Part shown: piece after piece, positions 45,461 through 54,375 of the stretch
How the letters are laid out: every line of letters begins with the position of its first letter
Position numbering within the stretch: the stretch's first letter is position 1
Origin: DATFYM01 sp035315065
Lineage (GTDB): Bacteria > Acidobacteriota > Terriglobia > UBA7540
Direction: 5' to 3'
Length of the DNA stretch: 64,000 bases
Assembly (NCBI GenBank): GCA_035315065.1
Contig: DATFYM010000207.1
Span: 1 to 64,000 of the forward strand
Position numbers and translations under genes: made by a program
Notes under the pieces: generated by a model
Seen by the model: the letters and a program-made list of their open reading frames with translations, nothing else
Database searches by the model: none
Told to the model about the DNA's origin: nothing

Positions 45461-45802
45461 ATGGGAATCTCGACCCACGTACTCGACACGTCGCTCGGGC
45501 GACCGGCCTCGGCGATGCCGGTGCATCTGGAGCGGCGATCGCCCTCCGGAGCGTGGCAAACGGTTGCATCGGGGGAGACCGACTCCGACGGGCGATGCCG
45601 GGATCTGGTGCCTAGCGATGATCCGCTGTCTCCCGGAGTCTATCGGATCACCTTCGACACCGAACGATACTTTGACGCGCTCGAAGTCGATGGGCTGTAT
45701 CCGGTGGTGACCGTGACCTTCATGGTGCGGGAGGCGGCGGCCCACTACCACATCCCGTTGCTTGTGAGCCCCAACGGCTACACCACTTATCGAGGGAGCT
45801 AG
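45461..45802 (+). CDS. hiuH: 5-Hydroxyisourate hydrolase (transthyretin-like)
   Basis: 113 residues. The family marks are the N-terminal STHVLDTSLGRPA (catalytic His), an ERRSPSG Arg region, and the C-terminal tetrapeptide YRGS that separates HIU hydrolase from transthyretin. It opens the hydroxyisourate ring to OHCU. It lies directly between upstream and downstream pathway enzymes and ends 3 bases before the uricase start. Confidence 0.96.
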   Translation: MGISTHVLDTSLGRPASAMPVHLERRSPSGAWQTVASGETDSDGRCRDLVPSDDPLSPGVYRITFDTERYFDALEVDGLYPVVTVTFMVREAAAHYHIPLLVSPNGYTTYRGS

Positions 45803-45805
45803 TCG

Positions 45806-46645
45806 ATGCTTAGTCTGGCAACCAACCGCTACGGCAAACGCGACGTCCGCCTGGTGAAAGTGACGCGCCATTCCGGCGGCTCCGACCTCAAACAGGTCAC
45901 GGTGAACATCTTTCTGGAAGGCGATTTCGAGAGTTGCTATCGCACCGGCGACAATCGGCGGATCCTGCCCACGGATACAATGAAGAACACGATTTACGCC
46001 CTGGCGCGCCACTGCAGCCTCGATTCGATTGAAGAGTTCGCGCTCGAGCTGTTGCACCAATTCCTCGCCAACAATCCCCAGGTGGAAAAGGGGCGCGTCG
46101 AGATGGTGGAGACTCTTTGGAGTCGTATCGGCGTCGACGGACGGCCCCACCCTGCTGCGTTTCAGCAGGAGGGTCCCGAGACGCGTACCACCGCGGTTGC
46201 GGGCAATCGCGAGAAAATCAGCGTGTCCTCCGGAGTGGACCGCCTGGTGCTGCTCAAGACGTCAGACTCCGCGTTTAGCGGATTCATCCGCGACCGTTTC
46301 ACGACGCTAGCCGAGTCCGAGGATCGTCTGCTGGGCACCGAGATTCGCGCGGAATGGCGCTACGCGGGGGCCCAAATTCCCTTCAACGATCTCTGGCAGC
46401 GCGTGCTCGACACCCTGAAAACGGCTTTCGCCAATCACAAGAGCCTCTCCGTCCAGCACACTCTGTTCGAGATGGGCCAACAGGCGTTGAGGGCGGTGGC
46501 GGAGATCGAGGAGATCTATCTCGCTATGCCCAACAAGCATTGCCTTCTGGTAGATCTTTCGCCCTTCGGGCTCGATAACCCGAACCAGGTTTTCGTGCCC
46601 GTCGATGAGCCCTCCGGCTTCATCGAGGCTCGGGTCGCGCGATAA
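45806..46645 (+). CDS. uox: Urate oxidase (uricase)
   Basis: 279 residues. Cofactor-free uricase marks: YGKRDVRLVKVTRH with the Lys of the catalytic dyad (K11), LPTDTMKNTIYALA with the active-site Thr, the FxxxVxxT-type middle, and SLSVQHTLFEMGQQAL plus MPNKHCLLVDL near the C-terminus. It oxidises urate to hydroxyisourate with O2, releasing H2O2. It is the last gene of the pucD-pucE-pucC-uraD-CocE-hiuH-uox run. The end faces the EVE-like gene convergently. Confidence 0.96.
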   Translation: MLSLATNRYGKRDVRLVKVTRHSGGSDLKQVTVNIFLEGDFESCYRTGDNRRILPTDTMKNTIYALARHCSLDSIEEFALELLHQFLANNPQVEKGRVEMVETLWSRIGVDGRPHPAAFQQEGPETRTTAVAGNREKISVSSGVDRLVLLKTSDSAFSGFIRDRFTTLAESEDRLLGTEIRAEWRYAGAQIPFNDLWQRVLDTLKTAFANHKSLSVQHTLFEMGQQALRAVAEIEEIYLAMPNKHCLLVDLSPFGLDNPNQVFVPVDEPSGFIEARVAR

Positions 46646-46707
46646 ATAAGCCAGTGCACAGTCACGCCGGATTTACAGTGTGCGACCGAACGCCGACCAC
46701 TGGGTGG

Positions 46708-46801
46708 GGAATTGACGCTTGCAGATTGACGATTGGGAGAGAAGACGTAAACCATTTCGGATTTTCCAATCGGCAATCGAAAATCGGCAATCATCAATTC
46801 T
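46708..46801. repeat. Inverted GATTG-family element
   Basis: gaattgacgcttgcagattgacgattggg on the left, complementary ccaatcggcaatcgaaaatcggcaatcatcaattc on the right, with the recurring gagagaaga...ggattttcc core. Between the convergent uricase and EVE-like genes; it covers the EVE-like stop and could act as a bidirectional terminator. Confidence 0.8.
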
Positions 46802-47267
46802 TCGAATCAAGCAACCCGCGCAGCTTCTCCGCCTGCCGCGGGTTCTTGCTGATCAGAATCCGGCGCAGCCGCTTGAACTCGTCGGCTTCAATGCGCTGCA
46901 CCGTGCCACGTCCGCGCTGCGGGCTGAAGGCCAGGATATAGTCAAGGTCGGGGTGGCGGGTGAGCGGATTCTCCAGGCGCACCGCCTCGCGCGGTGGGCA
47001 CAAGTCGAGCAGCGAGTTCTTTCGCATCGGGTCGCGAGCGCGCCCGTCCGACGCGGCGCGGGCCACGCCCACCACGCGCTTGCGATCCGTCTCATAGCAG
47101 AGGAGGATGTCGCCGCGTTTCACTTCCTGGCGCAGATAGCGGAGGCTGGAGGCGCTGCGAATCCAGTCCTCATCCCCGAGTTCGTAGGGGCCACGCGCGC
47201 GCGACTTGAAGTACCGGTCGAACTCCCAGCCACGCTTGGTGTTGATCTTAAAAACCCACGCCTTCAT
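46794..47267 (-). CDS. EVE/PUA-like domain protein
   Basis: 157 residues. MKAWVFKINTKRGWEFDRYF at the start, VKRGDILLCYETDRKRVVGVARAASDG in the middle and LTRHPDLDYI later resemble the EVE domain, a PUA-like fold that reads modified bases in RNA or DNA. The assignment rests on general pattern only. It begins 11 bases after the serA stop and is probably the third gene of the aminotransferase-serA transcript. Confidence 0.5.
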   Translation of the reverse strand: MKAWVFKINTKRGWEFDRYFKSRARGPYELGDEDWIRSASSLRYLRQEVKRGDILLCYETDRKRVVGVARAASDGRARDPMRKNSLLDLCPPREAVRLENPLTRHPDLDYILAFSPQRGRGTVQRIEADEFKRLRRILISKNPRQAEKLRGLLDSKN

Positions 47268-47278
47268 GGCCCAAGTCC

Positions 47279-48853
47279 CTACACCTCGATCACCTTGGCC
47301 ACCCGCACCGCCGGGATGGCGCGGATTTCGTTCAGCACCTCGCCGCCGACGGGCTGGTCGACATTGACTAGTCCGATAGCCTCGTCCGACGGATTGCGGC
47401 CCAAGGCGAAGTTGGCGATGTTGACGCGGCCGTTGCCCAGCAGCGTGCCCACGCGGCCGATGACGCCCGGCACATCCTGGTTGCGGATAAAGAGGATCAC
47501 CCCCTGGAGGGGCGCCTCCACATCGATGTCGTTGATGCCGAGCAGACGTAGGCCGCCGCGCAGTCCCACCATGCCCAGGGCGGAGCAGATTCCGGTCTCG
47601 GTGCGCAGGGCGATGCCGAGGGAATGCGAGTAGTCGGCGCGCCGCGCGCTGCGCAGTTCCACCACCTCGATGCCGCGCGCCTGGGCCTGCGCCGCGGCGT
47701 TGATTAGGTTCACGTCTTCGGCGATCTGGCTCAGGATCCCCTTGAGCGCCGCGTTCCTGACGAGAGCGGTGTTAAGCTCGGCCAGACCGCCGTCATAGCT
47801 GATCCGGACCTCCTCCAGGCGCTCGCCGGCGATCTGCGCCACGAAAGCGCCCAGCTTCTCGCCCAGGCGCAGGTAGGGCTCGAGCTTCTTGTACTCCTCA
47901 GGCGAGACGGAGGGCATATTCACCGCGTTGCGCGCCACGCCCAGCCGCAGGTAGTCGCGCACCTGTTCGGTGATGCGAATGCCGACAACTTCCTGCGCCT
48001 CTTCGGTGGATCCCGCGATGTGCGGGGTGGCGATGACGGAGGGATGGGTGAGCAGTTTCAGGTCGCGGGGCGGCTCGGTCTCAAACACGTCGAGACCGGC
48101 TCCTGCCACCTGGCCGCTTTCGAGCCCTGCCAGCAACTCCGCTTCGTCAATCAGCTCGCCGCGCGCGCAGTTGATCAGGCGCACGCCCGGCTTCGCCAAT
48201 GCCAGCGTCCGCGCATTGATCAGGTGCCGTGTCTCAGGCGTCAGGCTGGAGTGCAAACTGACGAAATCGCTCGCGCCGAGGAGATCGTTCAACGCCCGCA
48301 GCTCGATGCCGTTCTCGGCCGCGACCCGCGAGGGAACGTAAGGATCGTAGGCAAGAACATTCATGCCGAAGGCCTGCGCCAGGCGCGCCACCTCGGTTCC
48401 TACTTTGCCCAGCCCCACCAGGCCCAGCGTCTTGCCGCGTAGCTCGATCCCTTGCAGCTTCTTCTTTTCCCACACGCCTTGCTTGAGCGAGCTGTCAGCG
48501 CGCGGCAACTGGCGCGCCAGTGCCAGCAGCAAGGCCAGCGTGTGCTCCGCGACCGCCACAGCATTGCCGCCGGGCGTGTTCATCACCACCACGCCTTTCC
48601 GGGTAGCGGCATCGAGATCGACGTTATCGACGCCCACGCCGGCGCGGCCCACTACGCGCAGTCGCGGGGCGCCCGCGAGCATCTCTGCAGTCACTTTCGT
48701 CGCGCTTCTAACCACGAGGGCGTCGGCGTCCCGGATTTCGTCCGCCAGCTTGGCGCCGGTTTTCTTCGGCAGGTAGACAACCTCGAAGGTCGGCTCTGCT
48801 TTGAGGACATCAAGGGCACTCTCGGAGATGCTGTCGGCAACAAGGACTTTCAT
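47279..48853 (-). CDS. serA: D-3-phosphoglycerate dehydrogenase
   Basis: 524 residues, the long form. NAD-binding GLVGLGKVGTEVA, catalytic residues in NCARGELIDE and HIAGSTEEAQ, followed by an ASB-type intervening domain and a C-terminal ACT domain (GVILFIRNQDVPGVIGRVGTLLG). It oxidises 3-phosphoglycerate in the first step of serine synthesis. Upstream on the same strand lies a class V aminotransferase that could provide the second, transamination step, or use glyoxylate. Confidence 0.95.
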   Translation of the reverse strand: MKVLVADSISESALDVLKAEPTFEVVYLPKKTGAKLADEIRDADALVVRSATKVTAEMLAGAPRLRVVGRAGVGVDNVDLDAATRKGVVVMNTPGGNAVAVAEHTLALLLALARQLPRADSSLKQGVWEKKKLQGIELRGKTLGLVGLGKVGTEVARLAQAFGMNVLAYDPYVPSRVAAENGIELRALNDLLGASDFVSLHSSLTPETRHLINARTLALAKPGVRLINCARGELIDEAELLAGLESGQVAGAGLDVFETEPPRDLKLLTHPSVIATPHIAGSTEEAQEVVGIRITEQVRDYLRLGVARNAVNMPSVSPEEYKKLEPYLRLGEKLGAFVAQIAGERLEEVRISYDGGLAELNTALVRNAALKGILSQIAEDVNLINAAAQAQARGIEVVELRSARRADYSHSLGIALRTETGICSALGMVGLRGGLRLLGINDIDVEAPLQGVILFIRNQDVPGVIGRVGTLLGNGRVNIANFALGRNPSDEAIGLVNVDQPVGGEVLNEIRAIPAVRVAKVIEV

Positions 48854-48866
48854 AGGTCACCTTCCT

Positions 48867-48985
48867 AGCCGTCAGCTCTCAGTGGTCAGCTTTCAGGAGG
48901 GACATTGGCTTTCTTGTTGACAGCTAATCGCTGATCGCTGATGGCTTGCCTTCAATCGTCAATCGACAATCGTCAATCGTCAATA
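48867..48985. repeat. Heptad tracts (TCAGCTN and AATCGTC families)
   Basis: gtcagctctcagtggtcagc and gctaatcgctgatcgctgatgg units, then caatcgtcaatcgacaatcgtcaatcg. Located between the aminotransferase and serA genes. Confidence 0.65.
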
Positions 48986-48987
48986 AA

Positions 48988-50175
48988 CTACCCCACGCCC
49001 ACCTTTTCCGCTTCCTGCGAGTCGGTACACCGCAGGTAAACCTCTTGGGCCGCGCGAACCCCGCTACCCAGCTCGATCCGTACACCGAGCTTCGACAACA
49101 CCACTTCCAGGGCGGCTATGCTCGCAAACAGGTCAAGCGTGTCGTAGTAGCCCAGGTGAGCGAAGCGGAAGATCTGCCCCTTCATCGACCCCTGGCCGTT
49201 GGAGACGATAGCGCCAAAGTGGTTCCGCAGACCTTTGACGATGGCCCCGCTGTCTATCCCGGCGGGCGCGCAGATGGCGGTGACCGCATTCGACGGGCGC
49301 GAACTGGCAAAAAGCCTCAAACCCAGCGCCTTCGCCGCCTCGCGGGTGGCCTCCGCCAGCATGGCCGCGTTGGCCAAGAGGTTCTCGCGTCCGAGCTTGC
49401 CAATGTACTCCAGCGCGGCGTGCAGCGCCACCACCAGAGTGGTGGCCGGCGTGTAGCTCGATTCACCCTTGGCGTTGTTCTTGCGCTCTTTCGCGTAGTC
49501 GAAATAGTAGCGCGGCAGCTTCGACCGTTCGATGGCCTTCCATGCCTTTTCGCTGACGCTGGCAAACGCCAAGCCGGGCGGCACCATGGTGGCCTTCTGC
49601 GAGCCGCCGATCATGATGTCGATGCCCCACTCGTCAGGGCGCAGATCGGTGGTGCCAAGGCCGGTGATGGCGTCTACCACCAAGCAAGTTTCCGGGTGGC
49701 GGCGTACCGCGGCCGCCAGCGTTTCCACGTCGTGGCTCACGCCCGTCGAACTCTCGGTGGCCTGAATCATGACAGCGCGAAAAGGGCCGTCCGATTCGAG
49801 CCGCTGCTCCATCTCCGCGATCGATATCGTATCGCCGTAGGGCGCTTCCACTTTCACCACGCCGATTCCGTAGGCCTGGGCGATCCCCAGCCAGCGCTCG
49901 CCGAACTTGCCCGCCGTCCCCACCAGCACGCGCTCGCCCGGCGATAGCAGGTTGGTCAGCGCGCCTTCCATGGCACCGGTGCCGGAGCTGGTGAAGAGCA
50001 GAACATCGTTGCGGGTGTTGAAGTAGGTGCGCAGGTGGGCGAGGGTCTCGCGCATGATGCGGCGAAACTCTTCCGTGCGGTGATGAAGTGTTGCCGCCAG
50101 GGCTCGCACCTGCGCTTCGAGCAGGAGCGGCGTGGGACCGGGGGTGAAGATTCTCTCTTTGATGATTCCGGGCAT
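48988..50175 (-). CDS. Class V aminotransferase (serine/alanine-glyoxylate type)
   Basis: 395 residues. IFTPGPTPLLLEAQ and HHRTEEFRRIM at the start, VLLFTSSGTGAMEGAL, the PLP-binding Lys in GGSQKATMVPPG (K194) and VVDAITGLGT with its Asp are those of alanine/serine-glyoxylate aminotransferases, including PucG, the ureidoglycine-glyoxylate aminotransferase. Next to serA it may form serine or phosphoserine; next to a purine cluster it may convert glyoxylate to glycine. Sequence alone does not decide. Confidence 0.9.
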   Translation of the reverse strand: MPGIIKERIFTPGPTPLLLEAQVRALAATLHHRTEEFRRIMRETLAHLRTYFNTRNDVLLFTSSGTGAMEGALTNLLSPGERVLVGTAGKFGERWLGIAQAYGIGVVKVEAPYGDTISIAEMEQRLESDGPFRAVMIQATESSTGVSHDVETLAAAVRRHPETCLVVDAITGLGTTDLRPDEWGIDIMIGGSQKATMVPPGLAFASVSEKAWKAIERSKLPRYYFDYAKERKNNAKGESSYTPATTLVVALHAALEYIGKLGRENLLANAAMLAEATREAAKALGLRLFASSRPSNAVTAICAPAGIDSGAIVKGLRNHFGAIVSNGQGSMKGQIFRFAHLGYYDTLDLFASIAALEVVLSKLGVRIELGSGVRAAQEVYLRCTDSQEAEKVGVG

Positions 50176-50320
50176 GGTTCCTGACTTCCTTTTCTAAAGG
50201 GGTTCGGTTTTGAAGATGAAGGTCATGGAGGCCCGATGTTCTTGGCCTTCACACCATGGAATCGGCAGCAGTTGTGCTCAGTGTGAAGTCTAGCCGACTC
50301 GCTGCGTGATGTCAAACATT

Positions 50321-50430
50321 CCCGATTGACGATTGACGATTTGAAGAGGCGTTGGTATTCAGTTGCCGCTTGCCGCTTATCCGGATTCCGTTGCTGTCAC
50401 TGCCAACCGACATTCTGCAATCGGCAATTC
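50321..50430. repeat. GATTGAC / GCCGCTT heptad tract
   Basis: cgattga, cgattga, cgatttg units, the gaagaggcg core also found in the apbE insert, then ttgccgcttgccgctt and a closing gcaatcggcaattc complementary to the start. Between the outer-membrane protein gene and the aminotransferase gene. Confidence 0.65.
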
Positions 50431-50438
50431 TCTAAGAA

Positions 50439-51290
50439 TCACTCCTTCCCGTCCGCAGGATTCGGCTTCAAAACGCGAGGGACGCGCGGGGTGATGAACC
50501 GAAAACGCCTCCCGATGATCATCTTGACGAGCAGGTGGTCCGTGCTGCGCGTCACGCCGATGCCCACCCCGAGGTTGAACTCCCAGTTCGGACCGAAATC
50601 ATAGTCAATGGTGGGTACGATCTGTTCCTGCTGCAAATACAAGGGGTCAAATCCCGTCACAGGTCCGAGCGATCCATAGTATTCAAGCCCGGCACTGAGT
50701 TTTCGAGTGACCGAGTATGCCACCTTGAAGTTCGGAGAAAACTCCACGCCTTGAGACACGCTCGGTCCGTGAAACGACCGCTCCAGAGCCGGATTGAAGC
50801 CCACGTACCAAGACTTCCACTGTTTGTCGACAATAGGACGAATTTCCCAAGTCCAGGTATCTCCGGAAAATATAGGCCGCTGGTAGCCAAATTCCGTCGA
50901 CAAGCTCACTCCCACCGGCCAATGCCATTTCTCTGGAACGCGAACGCGCGGCCGGATATGATCCCCAACCCACTTGTAGCCCTGATGAGGGCCGTAGCTC
51001 GTGAAGATATAGAATCCTGTCTCGAACCAATCGTTCCAGCCTTGGGTTATCTCAACTGTCTCGTGCGTTTGATGTTCATCCGGAAGGACGCCCTGGTCAA
51101 CGGTCTTGAAACCTTCGAACGTGAAATTGCTGTGCAACTCGACCATGGTGCGCCCTGGCGCCACCGTGTCGGCTCCGTAAACCTGAATCTCGTAGTTGCC
51201 TTGCGCATGGAGCGGCAGAGAAGCTAATGCCGTTAAGACGGCAAACTGGACGGCTCTCGGTGTGGCTGTCCAAATCGACGTTCGCGGCAT
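50439..51290 (-). CDS. Outer-membrane beta-barrel-like protein
   Basis: 283 residues from the ATG at 51290; upstream codons in the frame belong to the opposite strand of the ROK gene. A signal sequence ending in LPLHAQ is followed by alternating aromatic beta-strands (MVELHSNFTFEGF, WFETGFYIFTSYG, WEFNLGVGIGVTRSTD). The last residues are basic. It resembles uncharacterised barrel proteins of the transporter or MetA-pathway type, but no specific family is recognised. Divergent from the ROK regulator. Confidence 0.6.
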   Translation of the reverse strand: MPRTSIWTATPRAVQFAVLTALASLPLHAQGNYEIQVYGADTVAPGRTMVELHSNFTFEGFKTVDQGVLPDEHQTHETVEITQGWNDWFETGFYIFTSYGPHQGYKWVGDHIRPRVRVPEKWHWPVGVSLSTEFGYQRPIFSGDTWTWEIRPIVDKQWKSWYVGFNPALERSFHGPSVSQGVEFSPNFKVAYSVTRKLSAGLEYYGSLGPVTGFDPLYLQQEQIVPTIDYDFGPNWEFNLGVGIGVTRSTDHLLVKMIIGRRFRFITPRVPRVLKPNPADGKE

Positions 51291-51509
51291 CGCTGATTTG
51301 GTCTCCCGTTGCCCCTGGGGTGGTTCGAGCCGGGCCCACTGGTTGCATCCCAGTTGGGCCGTGGCCAGCCTCAATTCTAACCGCCGCCCGCAGATTGTGG
51401 CGAAAAAATCCAGTTCATGCTCCCTTCTTCGCCGAAGGCAAATCGCCAGGGCTTCGTAGGCGCAGACATGGCTACTTCCCGGACCACGGCGTTGCCATCC
51501 AAATCCGTC

Positions 51510-51538
51510 TTGACCAAACTTTGTTAAGGGGTTTAACT
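51510..51538 (+). promoter_or_regulatory. Possible promoter and operator of the ROK gene
   Basis: TTGACC (51510-51515), 17 bases, TTAACT (51533-51538). An inverted repeat GTTAA-N5-TTAAC overlaps the -10 box. The ATG at 51543 would then be upstream of the transcription start, making a leaderless mRNA from the second Met (51552) possible. Weak evidence. Confidence 0.4.
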
Positions 51539-51542
51539 TAGT

Positions 51543-52931
51543 ATGGAACCGATGAAACGGAAGCAAAACGAGGACGGCAGCAATTCCCACGGCTCGTCCG
51601 GCGAAAACGACGTTGGCTTGGGGAGGCCGGCACTGCTGCGCGAGGTGAACGCGCGGCGCGTGCTGCGCCTGCTGCGCCTGCATGGTCCCTGTTCCCGCGC
51701 TGACTTGGTGCGGTATTCCGGTTTGAGCGCGCCGACCGTCTCGAGCAGCGTCGCGTACCTGGAGAAGAAGCGGCTGGTGGAACCGCTGGGACTTGGTCCC
51801 TCCGGGGGCGGACGCCCGCCGGGTTTGCTGCGCTTCAACGCCAAGCGCGGCTACGTGGTGGGGGCAGACATTGGCACTTCCGTAGTGCGAGTGGCGATCG
51901 CCGACCTCAACGGTACCGTGGTCGATAAATGGATCGGCCGCACGCGCTCGCTCAGCACGCCGAAACGCGTGGTGGCGCTGATTCGCTCGGGCATCGAGAA
52001 ACTGCAGGGGCTCCACCGGATTCCGTCGCCGAAATTGCTGGCCCTGGCAGCCGGTGTTCCCGGCATTACCGACGTGCGCAAGGGCGTGGTGCTCTCCGCG
52101 CCTATACTGACGTCCGGTTGGAACGACATCCCGCTCCGCCAGATTCTCGAAGCCGAGACCGGAATCTCCACTGCGATCGAGAACGACGTCAACCTCGCCG
52201 CGATCGGCGAGGGCTGGTTGGGGGTCGCGCGCGGCGTTAGAGACTTTGTGTTTCTCACCATCGGTACGGGCGTGGGAGCCGGCATCTTCGTCAACGGCCA
52301 ACTCTACCACGGCTCGGACTGGGCGGCGGGAGAGATCGGCTACCTTTATGTGCCGGGTACAGGAGAGACGCCTCTGGCGCTGCGCCAGCCGGGCTCGCTT
52401 GAGAGTATCATCGGGGCCCGCGGCATTCAGGAGGCTTGGCAGAAGTCCGGCGTCGGACCTGCGAACTTGAACCACAGTCCGGGCCATGCTCCGGGCCGTG
52501 CTCACGGCCACTCTCTGGGCCGCGCTCCTGGCTACCATCTGGCCGCGACGGAAATCCTGACGCTGGCGGAGAGCGGGAATACCCAGGCGCAGGCAATCCT
52601 GCGGCAGACTGCGCGTATTCTCGCCGACGCCATTACCAATGTTTGCCTGATCCTCAACTCGTCCCTGGTGGTGTTGGGGGGGCGCGTGGGATCGCAACCC
52701 GCGCTCTTTGACGCCACCTGCCGCATCGTGGAGCGCAACGAGTTCTGCCGTCCCCGGCTGGCATTGACCGCCCTGGGTAACGAAGCGCCACTCGACGGGG
52801 CGATCTGTCTGGCCTTGAAATGCGTGGAGCGGAGAATCCTGCCCTCGACCGTCGAGGCTGCACCGACGCTCGCCTCCGAGGACTCTTCCGGCTTCTTCCA
52901 GCCCTTTTTGGGCCTTGCCCCACCCAACTGA
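51543..52931 (+). CDS. ROK-family transcriptional regulator, degenerate kinase site
   Basis: 462 residues. An N-terminal winged-helix region (ALLREVNARRVLRLLRLHGPCSRADLVRYSGLSAPTVSSSVAYLEKK, residues 30-80) is followed by a ROK domain with GADIGTSVVRVAIADLNG, the AIENDVNLAAIGE segment and FLTIGTGVGAGIFVNG. The normal zinc motif (CxCGxxGC) is replaced by GETPLALRQPGSLE with no Cys, and the GEIGH His is Tyr (GEIGYLYV), so a sugar-sensing kinase is unlikely; a repressor is more likely. A repeat at residues 309-331 (SPGH APGR AHGH SLGR APGY) is an in-frame insertion. Sugar genes in the window are possible targets. Confidence 0.85.
   Translation: MEPMKRKQNEDGSNSHGSSGENDVGLGRPALLREVNARRVLRLLRLHGPCSRADLVRYSGLSAPTVSSSVAYLEKKRLVEPLGLGPSGGGRPPGLLRFNAKRGYVVGADIGTSVVRVAIADLNGTVVDKWIGRTRSLSTPKRVVALIRSGIEKLQGLHRIPSPKLLALAAGVPGITDVRKGVVLSAPILTSGWNDIPLRQILEAETGISTAIENDVNLAAIGEGWLGVARGVRDFVFLTIGTGVGAGIFVNGQLYHGSDWAAGEIGYLYVPGTGETPLALRQPGSLESIIGARGIQEAWQKSGVGPANLNHSPGHAPGRAHGHSLGRAPGYHLAATEILTLAESGNTQAQAILRQTARILADAITNVCLILNSSLVVLGGRVGSQPALFDATCRIVERNEFCRPRLALTALGNEAPLDGAICLALKCVERRILPSTVEAAPTLASEDSSGFFQPFLGLAPPN
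52467..52535 (+). repeat. In-frame 12-bp repeat in ROK gene
   Basis: About five units of 12 bp coding four residues each (SPGH, APGR, AHGH, SLGR, APGY). Located after the degenerate zinc region and absent from typical ROK proteins. Confidence 0.7.
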
Positions 52932-53721
52932 CGTCCGAAACTCAGACGCCCGTCGGCCGATCTGTATTAGGCACTCGTTGGGATGGCTCCCGAGCCGGCG
53001 GACTTGACACATTCCGATAAGAACAGTCGCGAAAAACCCCGATCTTCTGACGTCCCCGCGCCCCGCCCCCGAATCATTCTAGGTTAGCGCTTTGAACTTA
53101 AAGGGGTCGCCCGTCGTTGTTTCGCTTGGCTCTGTCTTCGGCTTTTCGCCCTTGTAGGCTAGCATAGAAATGGCAAGAGTCGAGCAAAATATTGGAGCAG
53201 GACGGTTGTTGGCATGGCGTCCAGGCGCGGGCTCGTTTCTACGGTGTAGCGTCGGTCGCATGGGCGACCGGCTTTCACGTTGGTGGTTAACGGCGAGAGG
53301 CCGGCCTAAGGCCGTCGCCTGGAGTGCCCACATTCTTCCGCCCTCTCCCTTGGAAGCAGTGGAGTAATTGCGAAGGAGTTCCACCACAGAGACACAGCGC
53401 GGCCTTGTGGCGCAACCAAAACAACGAACGCGAACACCTGCCTCCGGTAGACATTCGAGGCGTGGAAGCCCTGTGTTTACGCGGCCCCGGAGAAAGGCTC
53501 TGAAAAATTCTTGCCAATAAAACAAGAATTTACGACCTTGGTTTACAGAGGCACAGAGAAGAATGTGCAAACGTAAACGAAACGATATCCATCATCGTGT
53601 GATTCTCTTTTCTCTCCTCTGTGTCTCCTTGCCTCTGTGGTTAATCTTTTCTTTCAGAGCTTCTTTGGAGGGAGAGGCTAGGGGTGGGGATGTCAAGAAT
53701 ACTGCACATCAGCCCCGACCA
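52932..53721. other. Repeat-rich gap without a recognised gene
   Basis: 790 bases. Includes acacaga/ggcacag heptad-like tracts (53380-53420, 53540-53640), and a segment around 53290-53350 (gaggccggcctaaggccgtcgcc) that is palindromic. Frames at 53079-53570 and 53170-53367 show no domain. I see no RNA gene. Confidence 0.5.
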
Positions 53722-54300
53722 CTAACCACTCACCACGGTTTCCTTCCCGGTCAGTTCGCATCCGCAGTTGGGGCAGAAATGATCGCCGACACGTACTTCG
53801 TACTTGCACTGTGGACACGTCGGGCGCAAGTTGAACTTGCAGCTCGGGCAGAAATTGAAGCGCGCACTAACCGTCTTACCGCAGTGTGGGCACGGGTAAA
53901 GCAGCGGCTCGCGCATGAGGAAGTAGATGATGACCCCAATCAAATCCGGGAGCAAAAGGGCGATAAGCGTCCACAGAATGTAGCGCATTCCCCGGCGTTT
54001 GGCATCGCGGTTGATGTACGCAATGAGAAAGATCAAGGCCGCGATGCCGACACCCGCCCCGGTCACGACTCCGGCCATCGCCAGCCGGTTGAGGTCAGGA
54101 CTCCACTCCGGCCATGGTGGCCTTCCACGCGAAATGACGAATTGCGAGATCACGTGAGCGACGACAAAGAGGGCCCCGACAACGGCGACTAGCCAGTCGG
54201 GGATCAATCGAATCTCTGCGGCAAACGATGTTTTCTCGTTGGCCATTCGCCAGCGAATCGTTCGCATGGTTGCGTTGATACGTCCATCGGCTTCCGACAT
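53722..54300 (-). CDS. Membrane protein with zinc ribbons
   Basis: 192 residues. Three membrane-type segments (LVAVVGALFVVAHVISQFVI; LAMAGVVTGAGVGIAALIFLIAYI; ILWTLIALLLPDLIGVIIYFLM) with the basic loop NRDAKRRGM between the last two, similar to the PLDc_N fold. The C-terminus has three CPxC pairs (CPHCG, CPSC, CPQC, CPNCG), two zinc ribbons. It is downstream of the anti-sigma gene with about 75 bases between and could be regulated by the same sigma factor. Confidence 0.8.
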   Translation of the reverse strand: MSEADGRINATMRTIRWRMANEKTSFAAEIRLIPDWLVAVVGALFVVAHVISQFVISRGRPPWPEWSPDLNRLAMAGVVTGAGVGIAALIFLIAYINRDAKRRGMRYILWTLIALLLPDLIGVIIYFLMREPLLYPCPHCGKTVSARFNFCPSCKFNLRPTCPQCKYEVRVGDHFCPNCGCELTGKETVVSG

Positions 54301-54375
54301 GTTTTATGACCTTCCTTCCGTTCGAAGCAGCGGGTCGTTCTACTAAACCACTGGCCGCTGCCTTCCTGCGCGGAC

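Noticed and set aside
51291..53012. Upstream extension of the outer-membrane protein frame to 857 residues
   Set aside because: It is antisense to the ROK gene; the signal peptide begins at 51290.
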